DNA of 51,497 nt from a virus, in the IMG/VR virus record IMGVR_UViG_3300034374_010380, positions 1 to 51,497 of that record. One strand, written 5' to 3'. Below, piece by piece: positions 32,367 to 42,153 of the stretch (the first letter of the stretch is position 1; each line of letters starts with the position of its first letter). Both the position numbers and the translations under genes were made by a program. Below the pieces are notes generated by a model. That model was not told the origin of the DNA. It saw nothing but the letters and a program-made list of their open reading frames with translations, and made no database searches.

Positions 32367-35300
32367 TTAAACGAATTGTATGAATCCTCCCGCAGAAATA
32401 CCGCCAGTTCTTGTTACAGTTATTCTGTTTATGAACTTCTGTATTCCTCTAGCAGGTTCTATTATCACGTCTATAATTCCCATATTTTGGTCTATTATAG
32501 CAGGGGTATTATTCGAAGAGTCCATTATAACTTGGTAAGCATAAATTCCTCCGCCAGCTCTTACCCCATCCAGATAATTATCAACGAGGGTTTTTATCTC
32601 AAGTCTAATTGAATCCTCATTGAAATCAAATAGGTAATTTGATAGGATTTCCTCTACGTCGCTTTCTAAGCTAATGAGAAGGTCCCTAACATGTACGAGA
32701 TTAAAGGCAGAATTTACTGTTTGATATGCTGTCTGGTTACCAAAGATAACTACGCCTATCCCTCTTTTCTTTATCAGAGGGTTAAGTCCAACAGGCTCCA
32801 ACCAGCCTCTATCAGCATCGGTGAAGTCATATTCAACACCTACTAGGTTATTACCTGAAATAACCCCTCTTTTCTGTCCAGCTATGATATTATAAGGCTC
32901 GCCGTTAGCAAATTTCCTCACAAAGTTGTTGGAGATGTATGCCGCAGGGGGAACGTTTATATTCTTATTGTTCTCCCTAACAGTCAAATATGGGGTGTAA
33001 TAAGCCGCGAACTTAGCTCCCTGATCCTCAGTAGGTAAGCTGAAAGTATATGATGGGTTAAGAGATAAATTACCACCTTCAGCAATATACTGAGACTTTA
33101 GAGGAGGATAAGGATTAGTTGCTGTTGGTGCATCAGTAAATCTAGGATCTGTAGAGTTCCTGAATTGCTCCATTGAAGGTGCATTAATCAAAGCAAGAGC
33201 CTTCTGCCTCATCATTGCAAGTTTGCTAAGCTGATACTTAGAGTTAGGCAAAATTTGACCACTGAACGTATCAACAATATATCTGAATGATATCACATCC
33301 TTAGTAGCAAGGGTAGCAGCGATATTTGTATCATACATAACATCCAACAGTTCAGAAACTCGAGCGTCTGTCCCATTGGGTCTATGGCTGTTATTCATCG
33401 TGAATCCATTCAAGTAAGTGAAATCGAAAGACCTAGTAAACTGAGGGATCGATTTAAACTTCTGTACTTGGATAGGTGAGCCAGCATAGTAGTAAACTGG
33501 TCTAGCAGTCGTCACTTTAACAACCCCTGCAGTAGCAGTTTGTGCAACTGCTGTTACTCTAGTTAATCTGTTTTGTCTATTCTGTCCTACAGTTTCACAA
33601 ATATCCAAATCCGTTGATACTAGCAAGTCACCAACCGAGATAGGAGATGACGGTGAAGAAGATATAGTGAAGTTCGTTGGATCTATATTGGTAATAACAT
33701 TTACGAACTCATTGATTGAACCAACAGAGGAAACTATATCAGTTCTATTTGAAGAAACACTGGATCCTATATTATCCGAAGCATACACTGTACCAAAAGC
33801 AGGATAGTCTTCCAGTTGGGAAGGATTCTGTCTCGCCGTGTTATTGAAAGCCCTAGCGTAAGATACCTTGTACTGATCTCTGTCTATCGTGTTTTCGTAA
33901 GTTATGTAGTTCAGGCTAGTACCAGCAGAGTTCAACCAAAGTTGATCCCCGTCTGCTAATTCATCGTAAAATAAATCCTGGTAGAATTGGGTAGAGAGTT
34001 GCCCGTTAAGAGCATTAGATGCAGTACCACCAGTAACAGAGTTTACGCTATCTATATCAAGATAGTCAGATGCTACTACCTGGTAGTAATCAGCAACAAC
34101 CGCTCCCGTAGCTCCTTCTATATCGCTATATGGACTTACTGAAATACCCTGAGCAGCATATGAAGCAGTATCTAACGGGTGTGTCCACGTCAACAATACC
34201 TCTCCTCCACTCTGTATAGCTCCAGATATCTTAAGTTTAACTAGGTCGTTTTCAGAGAATTGGTTTATAACAGAGCCGGTTAAGCCACTAACCCCGGTAA
34301 CCTTACCTATAATATAGGGAGAGCTTGTAGCCGAAGGTTGTGCGAAATCAACAAGTGTTGTTTTCTGAGCAGATGTTAGAGAAGCTCCAGTGACACCGCT
34401 GTTTGTCTTTAGATAGTGTAATCCCCCGTAGGTTAGTGATGAGTCATAAGCATCAAAACCGTCCTTTGTAATACCCGCAGTTGCTCCTGCTGTATCGTAA
34501 AGCGAGAATAGAGTACCTGTTTTTATAGTACCGGTTGCACCCGTTGCACCGTCAGCTAGTGAATTGGAATTCTTTGCATATAGGTAATCAGCGGTCAGAT
34601 TCTGATCATAGCTAAGGAAGTCCAATCTAGCATCAACTATATCTCTATCAGCGGTCAGTTCATCAATAAGGTGATGTCCAACCAAATCTATCTTGTATGG
34701 ATTTGTACATAATGACTCCATCGCATCTTCGTCGACTGCACAGAAAAGTCCAGTAGAAGGGGTGTTGTTATTAATCAGGGTTTGGATATACTGATTATTA
34801 CCGTTCAGATCAACAAAATCGGGAATCAAACATCCAGTTTGCTGAGTTACTATATTCACATCCGGCTGAGATAAGAAGCTATTTATCTGGCTCTTAACAA
34901 ATCCGTTGTTGGTAAAGTAAGAACTCCATTTGGGGTCAAGAGCAAGAGTTTCATAGTCAGTCCAATCTCCGGAGACCGATATAACATCCACAAAATAGTC
35001 CGAAATATAGTCATACGGGTGCATGAAACTAGGAACGTTATCTGCACCATACCAGTCAATTGCAAAAACATCAAATCCTTGTAGGGGTGGATTGGCATCG
35101 GTTGATTTTCTAACAATCACACTCATTGGCTCCTTACCTAAGTTAACCAGGTTAAAGAGTCTACCAGTATCAACAGTAGAAAGAGTAGCTAAGAAGTAGT
35201 TAGTATCAGCAAACCAGAATCTCTCCTTATTATAGAATGATGAGTAAAGCCTGGAAGTTAATACCCCGTTAGGTTGTTCAGTATCAATAGAATATCCGAA

Positions 35301-35636
35301 GTAGTTAACCTTATCAGCGTTAGAGCTGCTTTCGTCGTTATTTAGACTTAACAAATTCAGAGCAAATACGGGTCCAGTAGATAAACAAGAGAATATAGAT
35401 CTATGGAAATAAGAGCCCTTTGCTTCTAAAGTCTTGTCTATATCTCCAAAGATTGCTACTGCAGTAGTGACATCTGGTAAATATACGGGAGCGTTAAAAG
35501 GTCCTTTATTCGAAAACCCAACAACCAATCTGATCGTCTGTGAGGTTAGAATAATATTCTCCGATGCATCAAACTCCAGTGTATAAACACCCGAGGCTTT
35601 GAATTGTGATAAATCAAGTTTGATTTTCTTTGCCAT
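32367..35636 (-). CDS. 18: Tail sheath protein (gp18-like), enlarged
   Basis: This 1089-residue contractile sheath has the family ends: an N-terminus with LDLSQFKASGVYTLEFD and RLVVGFSNKGPFN, and a C-terminal assembly domain with RGIGVVIFGNQTAY, NLVHVRDLLISLESDVEEIL, IYAYQVIMD and INRITVTRTGG. T4 gp18 has 659 residues, so about 400 extra residues are present. They lie in the middle (about 300-700), are Gly/Ala/Ser/Thr-rich with GATGATG-type stretches, and probably form surface-exposed domains. It is positioned between terminase and tube genes as in T4. Two GATATATA elements precede it. Confidence 0.88.
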   Translation of the reverse strand: MAKKIKLDLSQFKASGVYTLEFDASENIILTSQTIRLVVGFSNKGPFNAPVYLPDVTTAVAIFGDIDKTLEAKGSYFHRSIFSCLSTGPVFALNLLSLNNDESSSNADKVNYFGYSIDTEQPNGVLTSRLYSSFYNKERFWFADTNYFLATLSTVDTGRLFNLVNLGKEPMSVIVRKSTDANPPLQGFDVFAIDWYGADNVPSFMHPYDYISDYFVDVISVSGDWTDYETLALDPKWSSYFTNNGFVKSQINSFLSQPDVNIVTQQTGCLIPDFVDLNGNNQYIQTLINNNTPSTGLFCAVDEDAMESLCTNPYKIDLVGHHLIDELTADRDIVDARLDFLSYDQNLTADYLYAKNSNSLADGATGATGTIKTGTLFSLYDTAGATAGITKDGFDAYDSSLTYGGLHYLKTNSGVTGASLTSAQKTTLVDFAQPSATSSPYIIGKVTGVSGLTGSVINQFSENDLVKLKISGAIQSGGEVLLTWTHPLDTASYAAQGISVSPYSDIEGATGAVVADYYQVVASDYLDIDSVNSVTGGTASNALNGQLSTQFYQDLFYDELADGDQLWLNSAGTSLNYITYENTIDRDQYKVSYARAFNNTARQNPSQLEDYPAFGTVYASDNIGSSVSSNRTDIVSSVGSINEFVNVITNIDPTNFTISSSPSSPISVGDLLVSTDLDICETVGQNRQNRLTRVTAVAQTATAGVVKVTTARPVYYYAGSPIQVQKFKSIPQFTRSFDFTYLNGFTMNNSHRPNGTDARVSELLDVMYDTNIAATLATKDVISFRYIVDTFSGQILPNSKYQLSKLAMMRQKALALINAPSMEQFRNSTDPRFTDAPTATNPYPPLKSQYIAEGGNLSLNPSYTFSLPTEDQGAKFAAYYTPYLTVRENNKNINVPPAAYISNNFVRKFANGEPYNIIAGQKRGVISGNNLVGVEYDFTDADRGWLEPVGLNPLIKKRGIGVVIFGNQTAYQTVNSAFNLVHVRDLLISLESDVEEILSNYLFDFNEDSIRLEIKTLVDNYLDGVRAGGGIYAYQVIMDSSNNTPAIIDQNMGIIDVIIEPARGIQKFINRITVTRTGGISAGGFIQFV

Positions 35637-35663
35637 TATTATTCAAGAGATATTTTTGCTTAG

Positions 35664-35671
35664 TATATATC
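35664..35671 (-). promoter_or_regulatory. GATATATA element before tail sheath
   Basis: Minus strand GTTAGATATATACTAAG, 27 nt upstream of the sheath ATG, nearer of two copies in the 104-nt gap after the terminase gene. Confidence 0.5.
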
Positions 35672-35716
35672 TAACCGGGCTTCACTAAAAAGCAGTTGCT
35701 ACCCGATTTCTACTTT

Positions 35717-35724
35717 TATATATC
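35717..35724 (-). promoter_or_regulatory. Second GATATATA element before tail sheath
   Basis: Minus strand GTCAGATATATAAAAG, 80 nt upstream of the sheath start and 16 nt after the terminase stop. Paired promoters would suit a highly expressed structural gene. Confidence 0.45.
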
Positions 35725-35740
35725 TGACTAAAAGGAGCTT

Positions 35741-37534
35741 TTAGAGGAGCTGGCTAAACGAGGAGTAAAATCCACCTTCCTTTGTACCTGAATCGCCATT
35801 ACTCGCTTCATCCATCTTCAGATCTATTAGATCCCGATAAACATCGTCCAGATCGTCATACATCTCACCAACCAGATCATAAAAAGAGCTCGAATTAAAT
35901 ATACCACTGAGATTGACGACTGTCATAGCAACGTCGTCATGGCCCGATTGGCTAGAATAAGTACCTCTTGTGTTAAGTCCAAAAGAGAAAAGTTCAGGCA
36001 CGGTCCAATCTTGCTCATTAAGTATAATTCGATTCTGTCTGACGAGAGATCTGAGCAATTCACAATACTTAAGTTTGTTTTTCTCGTTATATTTTATACC
36101 AGGTTTCAGAGTTCTAGCAGATTCAGTGTGTTTAGTGTGTAATATGACTTCTGGTGAGATCTCTTCGTTGTTAAAAAGCTTGTCTATCAGAAGTTCACCC
36201 TTAAAGTTAATCTCTAGAAGAACCCTTATTTTCTCCGGATCGAATGCACTTACTATTAAAGCTTCCAGTATTTTTTTAAAATCTTCAACCTCTATCTCAT
36301 TATCCCGATAAACCCCGACCTGCAGAAGACCAAAAAAATCAGATTCGTCCATATAGTCATCCATAGATTCTATGACCTTCTTAGGTAGTGGAATTACTTT
36401 AAATATATTTAGTACAGTAAAATCCCCCTTGCCACCGCCGGCCAGGTCCACGGATAAAACGAATCTATTACTCTTCAAGACCTCGTCATCCAAATTGAAT
36501 TTGGGATGCCATCTAAACTTATCATAGCTAATCCCTAGGTCATCTAAAAAATCAAGTTCTCTCCACTCATACTCCACCTGGTTCCCCTTTATTTTCTTTA
36601 GCTCGTTGGATCCTAAAAGAAGAGTAGACGAGCTTAGAAATTGATTACCATACTCTTGATTAAAAAGCTCTATAGAGCCAAGATTAGCTATTTCCTGCTC
36701 CTTCCAATTTTCGTCCCTCCCTGGAACTTGCCACCAATCTACACGGATTGGGTTAAAGCTATTTTCTCCGGATACAGCACCCTGGTAGAGATCATAAAAT
36801 TTATTCATCCCATTAGGGGTGGAGGTAATTATTATCCTCGATACCTGGGAGGACGAGACAGTTGGATATGTGGACCTAAAGAAGGATTCTATAAAATTTG
36901 GGTGAATATGTGCAAATTCATCCATATACAGAAAGTGTATGGTAAAACCGATCGCAGATGTTTTGGTTGTTGTCTTAGCAATAGCTCTACATCCATTGTC
37001 AAATTTCATAGACATCACGTTATTCACAACCATACCAGGTTTTAAAAACCAGGGAAGCCCTTTAACTATTGCCTTTATTTTATCCATCAGCTCCTCCGCA
37101 GTAGAACCTACGTTGGCCAATATCATGGCATTTTTATCGTGATTGAAGAGTAGGTACCAAACCAGCACAATAGCGGAGGTTATTGATTTACCTACCTGTC
37201 TAGGGGCTAGGAAGATATTAAATCGATTGGACTGGTATTCGCGGAGAACAGACTCCTGGTAATCTCTAAGCTTCACGTAAAAAAGCCCATTGTCCGTCAT
37301 AACCCTACAATACTTGGAAAAATAAACGACATCCTTAGCGCATTTCTGCATTTCTAATATTTCGTCCTCCGTATATTCCCAGAGTAAATTGGATCTCTTA
37401 AGCTCTGGGTCTCCATCATGAAATGGGTTATCAACCGATTTATAATCTAGTCCTTCCTCCTCTACCTTAAACAGTAGATCCTCTACCCTTTTAGTAGTCC
37501 AATAGTTAGAATCTTTCTCTTTATTATCCTCCAT
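35741..37534 (-). CDS. 17: Terminase large subunit (gp17-like)
   Basis: This 597-residue DNA-packaging motor has Walker A APRQVGKS (110-117), Walker B FLYMDEF (201-207), coupling motif TSTPNG (237-242) and a nuclease domain beginning FVLSVDLAGG (Asp363) with later acidic residues. It translocates DNA into proheads through the portal and cuts concatemers. Length is close to T4 gp17 (610 aa). It follows the small-subunit candidate by 11 nt. Confidence 0.93.
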   Translation of the reverse strand: MEDNKEKDSNYWTTKRVEDLLFKVEEEGLDYKSVDNPFHDGDPELKRSNLLWEYTEDEILEMQKCAKDVVYFSKYCRVMTDNGLFYVKLRDYQESVLREYQSNRFNIFLAPRQVGKSITSAIVLVWYLLFNHDKNAMILANVGSTAEELMDKIKAIVKGLPWFLKPGMVVNNVMSMKFDNGCRAIAKTTTKTSAIGFTIHFLYMDEFAHIHPNFIESFFRSTYPTVSSSQVSRIIITSTPNGMNKFYDLYQGAVSGENSFNPIRVDWWQVPGRDENWKEQEIANLGSIELFNQEYGNQFLSSSTLLLGSNELKKIKGNQVEYEWRELDFLDDLGISYDKFRWHPKFNLDDEVLKSNRFVLSVDLAGGGKGDFTVLNIFKVIPLPKKVIESMDDYMDESDFFGLLQVGVYRDNEIEVEDFKKILEALIVSAFDPEKIRVLLEINFKGELLIDKLFNNEEISPEVILHTKHTESARTLKPGIKYNEKNKLKYCELLRSLVRQNRIILNEQDWTVPELFSFGLNTRGTYSSQSGHDDVAMTVVNLSGIFNSSSFYDLVGEMYDDLDDVYRDLIDLKMDEASNGDSGTKEGGFYSSFSQLL

Positions 37535-37545
37535 AAAAAGCGGGA

Positions 37546-38325
37546 TTAATTAAACAGGTCGTCATCAACCTCCAAATTGGAGTCGTCATTACCATCCAAT
37601 TCAATATGTCTGCCGGAGTCGATTTCAGCTTTCTTCTTAGCATTGACTATAGCATTATCCTCTATCTCGTCATCAATAGTTACGTCCTCTATCTCGGCAC
37701 CAATTATATCCCGGAGTCCCTCCATCAATCCCTTAGTTCCTCTGACTTTTATTCCACCAGTTTCTACCCTTTTTGGATTGTAAATATTATCGCCGGACTG
37801 CCCGACCTCTATCTCCAAAGATCCCTTGTCTGCATCCTGCTCCATTTGATCTTGAATTCTCTTATATCCCTCCTCCATCTTATTAAGATATGTCTGGTAA
37901 TCCTTTGGCATTTGCATGATTTGGGATTGCAGCTGAGCTAGAACCTCAAACATCCGAGGGTTAGCATTACCGAGATCGATCTCTTCCAGCAGCTTCGTTA
38001 TAGCGTGTTGGGCGGTTTTTGTTTGAAGCATCATAGATGCCAAGTTCATGGAATCTATCTTCTTCTTATACTCGACATATTCAGTTTGCTCTATGTAATT
38101 CTCATCCAAATAGAACTTAACAACCGAATCCATCAATGCTTTAGCATCGCTTCCTGTAGTTAACGATGCTTCCTTAAAATCCATCATTTCGGTGGACTTC
38201 AACCTTGGTAGCTCGTCGGGTTTAACCGATTCTATCCCCAAGTTCTCGTCATTCAATATAGAATCTAGAGAAGCTTTTATCTGCTCCTGTACAACCCTTT
38301 CTGGTTTCGGTTTTCTTCTAGGCAT
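37546..38325 (-). CDS. 16: Terminase small subunit candidate (gp16-like)
   Basis: This 259-residue protein has a basic N-terminus (MPRRKPKPER), a long helical middle (about 60-165: FYLDENYIEQTEYVEYKKK, ITKLLEEIDLGNANPRMFEV, LAQLQSQIMQMPKDYQ) and an acidic C-terminal tail. The NPRMFEVLAQL segment resembles the central oligomerisation helices of gp16-type small terminases. Position immediately before gene 17 supports this. It is longer than T4 gp16 (164 aa). AAGG lies directly before the ATG. Confidence 0.68.
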   Translation of the reverse strand: MPRRKPKPERVVQEQIKASLDSILNDENLGIESVKPDELPRLKSTEMMDFKEASLTTGSDAKALMDSVVKFYLDENYIEQTEYVEYKKKIDSMNLASMMLQTKTAQHAITKLLEEIDLGNANPRMFEVLAQLQSQIMQMPKDYQTYLNKMEEGYKRIQDQMEQDADKGSLEIEVGQSGDNIYNPKRVETGGIKVRGTKGLMEGLRDIIGAEIEDVTIDDEIEDNAIVNAKKKAEIDSGRHIELDGNDDSNLEVDDDLFN

Positions 38326-38349
38326 CCTTATAAGTTTCTAATATCTGAC

Positions 38350-40893
38350 TTACCGATTTCTAGCAAATTTTGGTAATATCAGCTTAGGTTTTGCATTGTC
38401 TATTATATAAGCAAGTTGCTCGTCTCTAACCACATTCTGGTTAAGGACTATGGATTGCTTATCTATATCTATCATGTTTTTAAACAGTCTAACGTTGCTC
38501 AATAGTATCGGAGAAGTCCATATCTTGTATGAATTGTTATCAGTTCCGTATAAGGGATTATCATAATTAGTTTCCTCGTCACGAGGAGCGTTAAAGGTAT
38601 AGGATTTGGTTAAAGCCCTATAATCCTCGTGAACCTTAACTAGATCGCTTGATTGCTGTGATGGATTCGTTGGGTCGTAAGACATTTTCCAAATGTTTAT
38701 TCCCATTTGCTTGTATCGATTAGATACATTAACAACAAGGCCATACCACTCACCCTGCTCCGGCACAAATTGTAATCTCGAGTCGTAGGTCAGATCGTTC
38801 AGTATTATTTCTATACTACCCTGCTCTATGTAATTGCTATTCGCGGGTTCATTAGTTCCGGAGTGGACCAGGTCAATTCTCAAACCTTTCAATTCCGAAT
38901 TTAAGTCGAGATATGTTCCATCTATTAGGTTTCTAGCCTGAGCTTTTTGCATTTTCCATGCTGGAGTGTTATCCCTATATGGTAAGTTGGTATTAGAAAT
39001 GCTAAATTTGTAATCGTCGGGGGTAGAAAGAACCTTATATCCTCCCGAATGGTTGTCATCAATTCTAACGGAAACATATCCCTCCGGATTACCCGCAAAA
39101 TTATAGAACGGAGAAAGACCATGCTTATAGGGGTACGTTGAGAAAGTTATCTGAGAAGAATTTTCAGAAACCTTTGTTATCGGAGCAGGGGAGAATGGTT
39201 TTTTAGCAAGACTGTTTTCGTTTACATAATTCTTGAGACTAAACCAGCAAGTGTAAGATATCTCCCCGTCCTCGCCCAAATAAGGTCTATTCTTGTACCT
39301 TACAGCATTTCTGTATTTATTAGGTTCAAACACAAACTCACTGTCAGTAACAAAAGCGTCTGCCATATCATAGTAGTTATTAAACACTATGGTCCAGTTG
39401 TTATTCAAATCATATCCAACTATGGGTAACTTCTCATATATGTAAGATCTTGTTGGGTCTTCTTCCCTCCTCTGGCTGGAGGTTACATACTGCTGGGGTT
39501 TTGTGATCTTTTCCTCCTCGTCAGTAACCTCAGCACCGAAGAGCTTCTCAGTATTAACTACAATTCCATCTAGCTCCTCTTTATAAGCAGGATCTCTAAA
39601 ATAGGTATTTGATTTCTGGCTGTACTTCTTAAGTTCTATCTTAAAATAAACGGGTGAGTACATGAAATCCCTAAAAAGATATGTTGAATTAATTTCATAG
39701 ATCCTATTAGTCAGAGGAAAGTATATGATGTCTCTCTTTCTGGGTTGGGATCCTCTCCCGAATATGCTCTCAAAATATGCCTTATCTATGTGAATTTCAA
39801 AAGGTTCTTCAAACTGTATTCCAAAAGGGTCGTAATTAACCTTGTTATCAGGAAATTGGTTTGATGGAACCACAACTTTTACACATTTCTCATCAACAAC
39901 GTCAAATAGTGTATATTCCTTCAAGACTACATCCTTTCCTCTGGCTTGTGGTTGAACCGAATAGTAATTAGTTTCAAACCCAAAAATCTTATTAACGACG
40001 AGACTTAAATCCTGATATAGATTAACCGCCTTGTTGATTGCATAAGGATCAAAGGTATAATTGCAATCATCGAAAACCACAGGTCTGTTTGACTTCTCGT
40101 CAGAGCAGCTAGGAACGGGTTTTCTTATAATAACATCGGAAGGACCGCTTGGACCAGTAGCATAAACCAGGTCAAGATCAAAATCTACGATTACTACCGA
40201 GGGATCAATCGGCTCCCTGGATTCATACGCGATAGATCCATCAGGATTGACCATTACAGAGGTAAACCGGAATTCAGGATAAAATGGTTTTTCCGGATCA
40301 AGATTCACAATAAAAATATCCGAATCTAGGTTCGATGTATAGTTTTGAGAAAGTCCGGTTAGAGCAGTTCCTACATTAGACCACAAAGACCAACTTTTAC
40401 CGTCGACGGAATATCTGAAGTCTATGGCTATGTCGTTGGGTATCACAGAATCCGCCTGACCGTCGAGTATAATAGAATTAGAAACTACAGCTCCCGCAGT
40501 ATCTATTATCCAACCCTTCAGCTCTTTTACATATTGAAAGGGTGTGTCCCAAGAAAGTACCCTGTAATTCCCTATATAGGTAAAATTAAGTGCACTCTCC
40601 AGTTGCTCTATCCTTTGTGCATACCATTCGGGAGTTTCACAAGGGACATAATAATAATCACCATCGGAGGCTAAAGCAGTATGATATCCGTTACATCCTA
40701 TCTGCTCTGCTCTTGCCAAAGCAGCCCCAGTAGTCCCATAGTAATTACCAGTTGAAGATTCCGGAATTTTCGTCGTATTTGCAAGGTCATCCTGGTACCT
40801 ATATCTAGGGTCTGAAAGATTCCTCTGATCTCCGTTACCATCATAAACTGGTAATCCCTTCTTCGGAGGTCTATTTTCTGGTGTAAAACTCAT
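38350..40893 (-). CDS. Large virion structural protein, neck-like region
   Basis: This 847-residue protein is beta-rich with many Tyr and Asn. Residues around 370-440 (FEIHIDKAYFESIFGRGSQP, RDIIYFPLTNRIYEI, PVYFKIELKKYSQ) resemble T4-type neck proteins of the gp13/gp14 group, which contain a similar 'GD-IYFP--N-L-EI' segment. An N-terminal Tyr/Thr-rich domain and a C-terminal lectin-like beta region (VSVRIDDNHSGGYKVLST and beyond) flank it. The position before terminase fits a neck or collar protein. The assignment is tentative. GATATATA lies 42 nt upstream. Confidence 0.6.
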   Translation of the reverse strand: MSFTPENRPPKKGLPVYDGNGDQRNLSDPRYRYQDDLANTTKIPESSTGNYYGTTGAALARAEQIGCNGYHTALASDGDYYYVPCETPEWYAQRIEQLESALNFTYIGNYRVLSWDTPFQYVKELKGWIIDTAGAVVSNSIILDGQADSVIPNDIAIDFRYSVDGKSWSLWSNVGTALTGLSQNYTSNLDSDIFIVNLDPEKPFYPEFRFTSVMVNPDGSIAYESREPIDPSVVIVDFDLDLVYATGPSGPSDVIIRKPVPSCSDEKSNRPVVFDDCNYTFDPYAINKAVNLYQDLSLVVNKIFGFETNYYSVQPQARGKDVVLKEYTLFDVVDEKCVKVVVPSNQFPDNKVNYDPFGIQFEEPFEIHIDKAYFESIFGRGSQPRKRDIIYFPLTNRIYEINSTYLFRDFMYSPVYFKIELKKYSQKSNTYFRDPAYKEELDGIVVNTEKLFGAEVTDEEEKITKPQQYVTSSQRREEDPTRSYIYEKLPIVGYDLNNNWTIVFNNYYDMADAFVTDSEFVFEPNKYRNAVRYKNRPYLGEDGEISYTCWFSLKNYVNENSLAKKPFSPAPITKVSENSSQITFSTYPYKHGLSPFYNFAGNPEGYVSVRIDDNHSGGYKVLSTPDDYKFSISNTNLPYRDNTPAWKMQKAQARNLIDGTYLDLNSELKGLRIDLVHSGTNEPANSNYIEQGSIEIILNDLTYDSRLQFVPEQGEWYGLVVNVSNRYKQMGINIWKMSYDPTNPSQQSSDLVKVHEDYRALTKSYTFNAPRDEETNYDNPLYGTDNNSYKIWTSPILLSNVRLFKNMIDIDKQSIVLNQNVVRDEQLAYIIDNAKPKLILPKFARNR

Positions 40894-40935
40894 TCAATCG
40901 GATCTAATTATTTAGGGAAAGCTATCTTCCCTGTT

Positions 40936-40943
40936 TATATATC
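40936..40943 (-). promoter_or_regulatory. GATATATA element (putative late promoter)
   Basis: Minus strand AATCGGATATATAAACAGG, 42 nt upstream of the neck-like protein gene, in the 66-nt gap after the heptosyltransferase-like gene. Confidence 0.5.
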
Positions 40944-40959
40944 CGATTTTTAAAAGCTC

Positions 40960-42153
40960 TTACTCCAGATTTGGAGTTATATTATTTTCCTGCATAAGAA
41001 GATCGATCTTATCGATAACCATCTCAGGAGTTATGGAAGTAGTGCAAATGAACCTATCCGGGGTTTCCTTCAATCTAGGGCACCAGTTCCAGTCACCCTT
41101 ATCGAATTTATGTCCAGGGTCATTGAAGCATCCGTGACAAACACCCCTGTTTATAACCCTATAATTTAAGTGCTCAAATTCACAAGACGGAAGGGAGAAA
41201 CCAGATATCATTACAACCGGTTTTTTTAAAGCCCAGGCCAACCAACTAAGACCTGACCCTATACCAATAAAAAAATCGGAGTGGTAGATATCGACTGCCC
41301 TATCCAATATACTAACATCACCGGTTTTATCCACAATACCTTCCAGCTGAACCTCCTGCTTCTGCACGACTACTACTTTATATCCAATACTATTAAGATA
41401 ATCAATGATAGATTGCCATCCTCCCGGATAGTGCCAATGCTTAGCATTTGCTGTGGAATCTAAAGCAATACAAACATACTTTCCATCTATTGAAGGGGAA
41501 GAATTAGAAATTATTCCAGGTGTATCTGGGAATAATACATCACCATCAACATTAATACCCAGTTGATCTCCAGCAACTTGCTGTAAAGAGATAGTCCTTG
41601 GATCCCTTTTGTGATAGTCCACATTATCCTCCTCATACCACCCTACTCCGATATAAGCACTTGTATTTTTTTCTCTGTAGACAGGAGGATGGAATCTGAT
41701 GTCGGGATAAAAAATAGATAAAAGCTCGTTCCACCATGAATTTACATATAGATCACAATCATACTTCTCTATCAACATGTGGATTACAGGGATCCAAGCT
41801 ATTGTATCACCCAAAGAAGAGCTATCTAGATGGACGTTAATTTTAGATCCCATTAAAACATCACGATCCAAGTCAGCAGAGTAAATTAATTCGTCCTCCT
41901 GGTAAACCTCGACCATCCACGGGGAAAGCCATTTCCTAAAAAGTTTAGTATAAAGACCTTTCTTAGTCTCTCCCGTATAAATATAAGGAGAATTATCCCC
42001 CTCCTTGAATTTAACAATCGCGGTACCAGTTCCGCTCAGCGTGTCTATCTTAGGTCCACGATCGAAATTAAATCTAAATTTAAAGGGCCTATCATACTGC
42101 TTTTTGGAAGCTTTAGTATTGTTCAGATATACTTCTATTCCTCTGTCTTTCAT
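40960..42153 (-). CDS. GT9-like O-heptosyltransferase resembling autotransporter heptosyltransferases (TibC/Aah)
   Basis: This 397-residue protein has a GT9-type C-terminal nucleotide-sugar fold: YVCIALDSTANAKHWHYPGG, YKVVVVQKQE, DIYHSDFFIGIGSGLSWLAW, KKPVVMISGFSLP. After this comes a cysteine finger: CHGC, 15 residues, WCP, 11 residues, C, including FDKGDWNWCP. This CX2C-X15-C arrangement is the iron-finger hallmark I recall for bacterial autotransporter heptosyltransferases, which transfer heptose from ADP-heptose to Ser. The N-terminal domain (1-130) includes SSLGDTIAWIPVIHML. Its ATG overlaps the upstream glycosyltransferase stop by 4 nt. The likely acceptor is a Ser/Thr-rich virion protein; inference. 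Confidence 0.78.
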   Translation of the reverse strand: MKDRGIEVYLNNTKASKKQYDRPFKFRFNFDRGPKIDTLSGTGTAIVKFKEGDNSPYIYTGETKKGLYTKLFRKWLSPWMVEVYQEDELIYSADLDRDVLMGSKINVHLDSSSLGDTIAWIPVIHMLIEKYDCDLYVNSWWNELLSIFYPDIRFHPPVYREKNTSAYIGVGWYEEDNVDYHKRDPRTISLQQVAGDQLGINVDGDVLFPDTPGIISNSSPSIDGKYVCIALDSTANAKHWHYPGGWQSIIDYLNSIGYKVVVVQKQEVQLEGIVDKTGDVSILDRAVDIYHSDFFIGIGSGLSWLAWALKKPVVMISGFSLPSCEFEHLNYRVINRGVCHGCFNDPGHKFDKGDWNWCPRLKETPDRFICTTSITPEMVIDKIDLLMQENNITPNLE

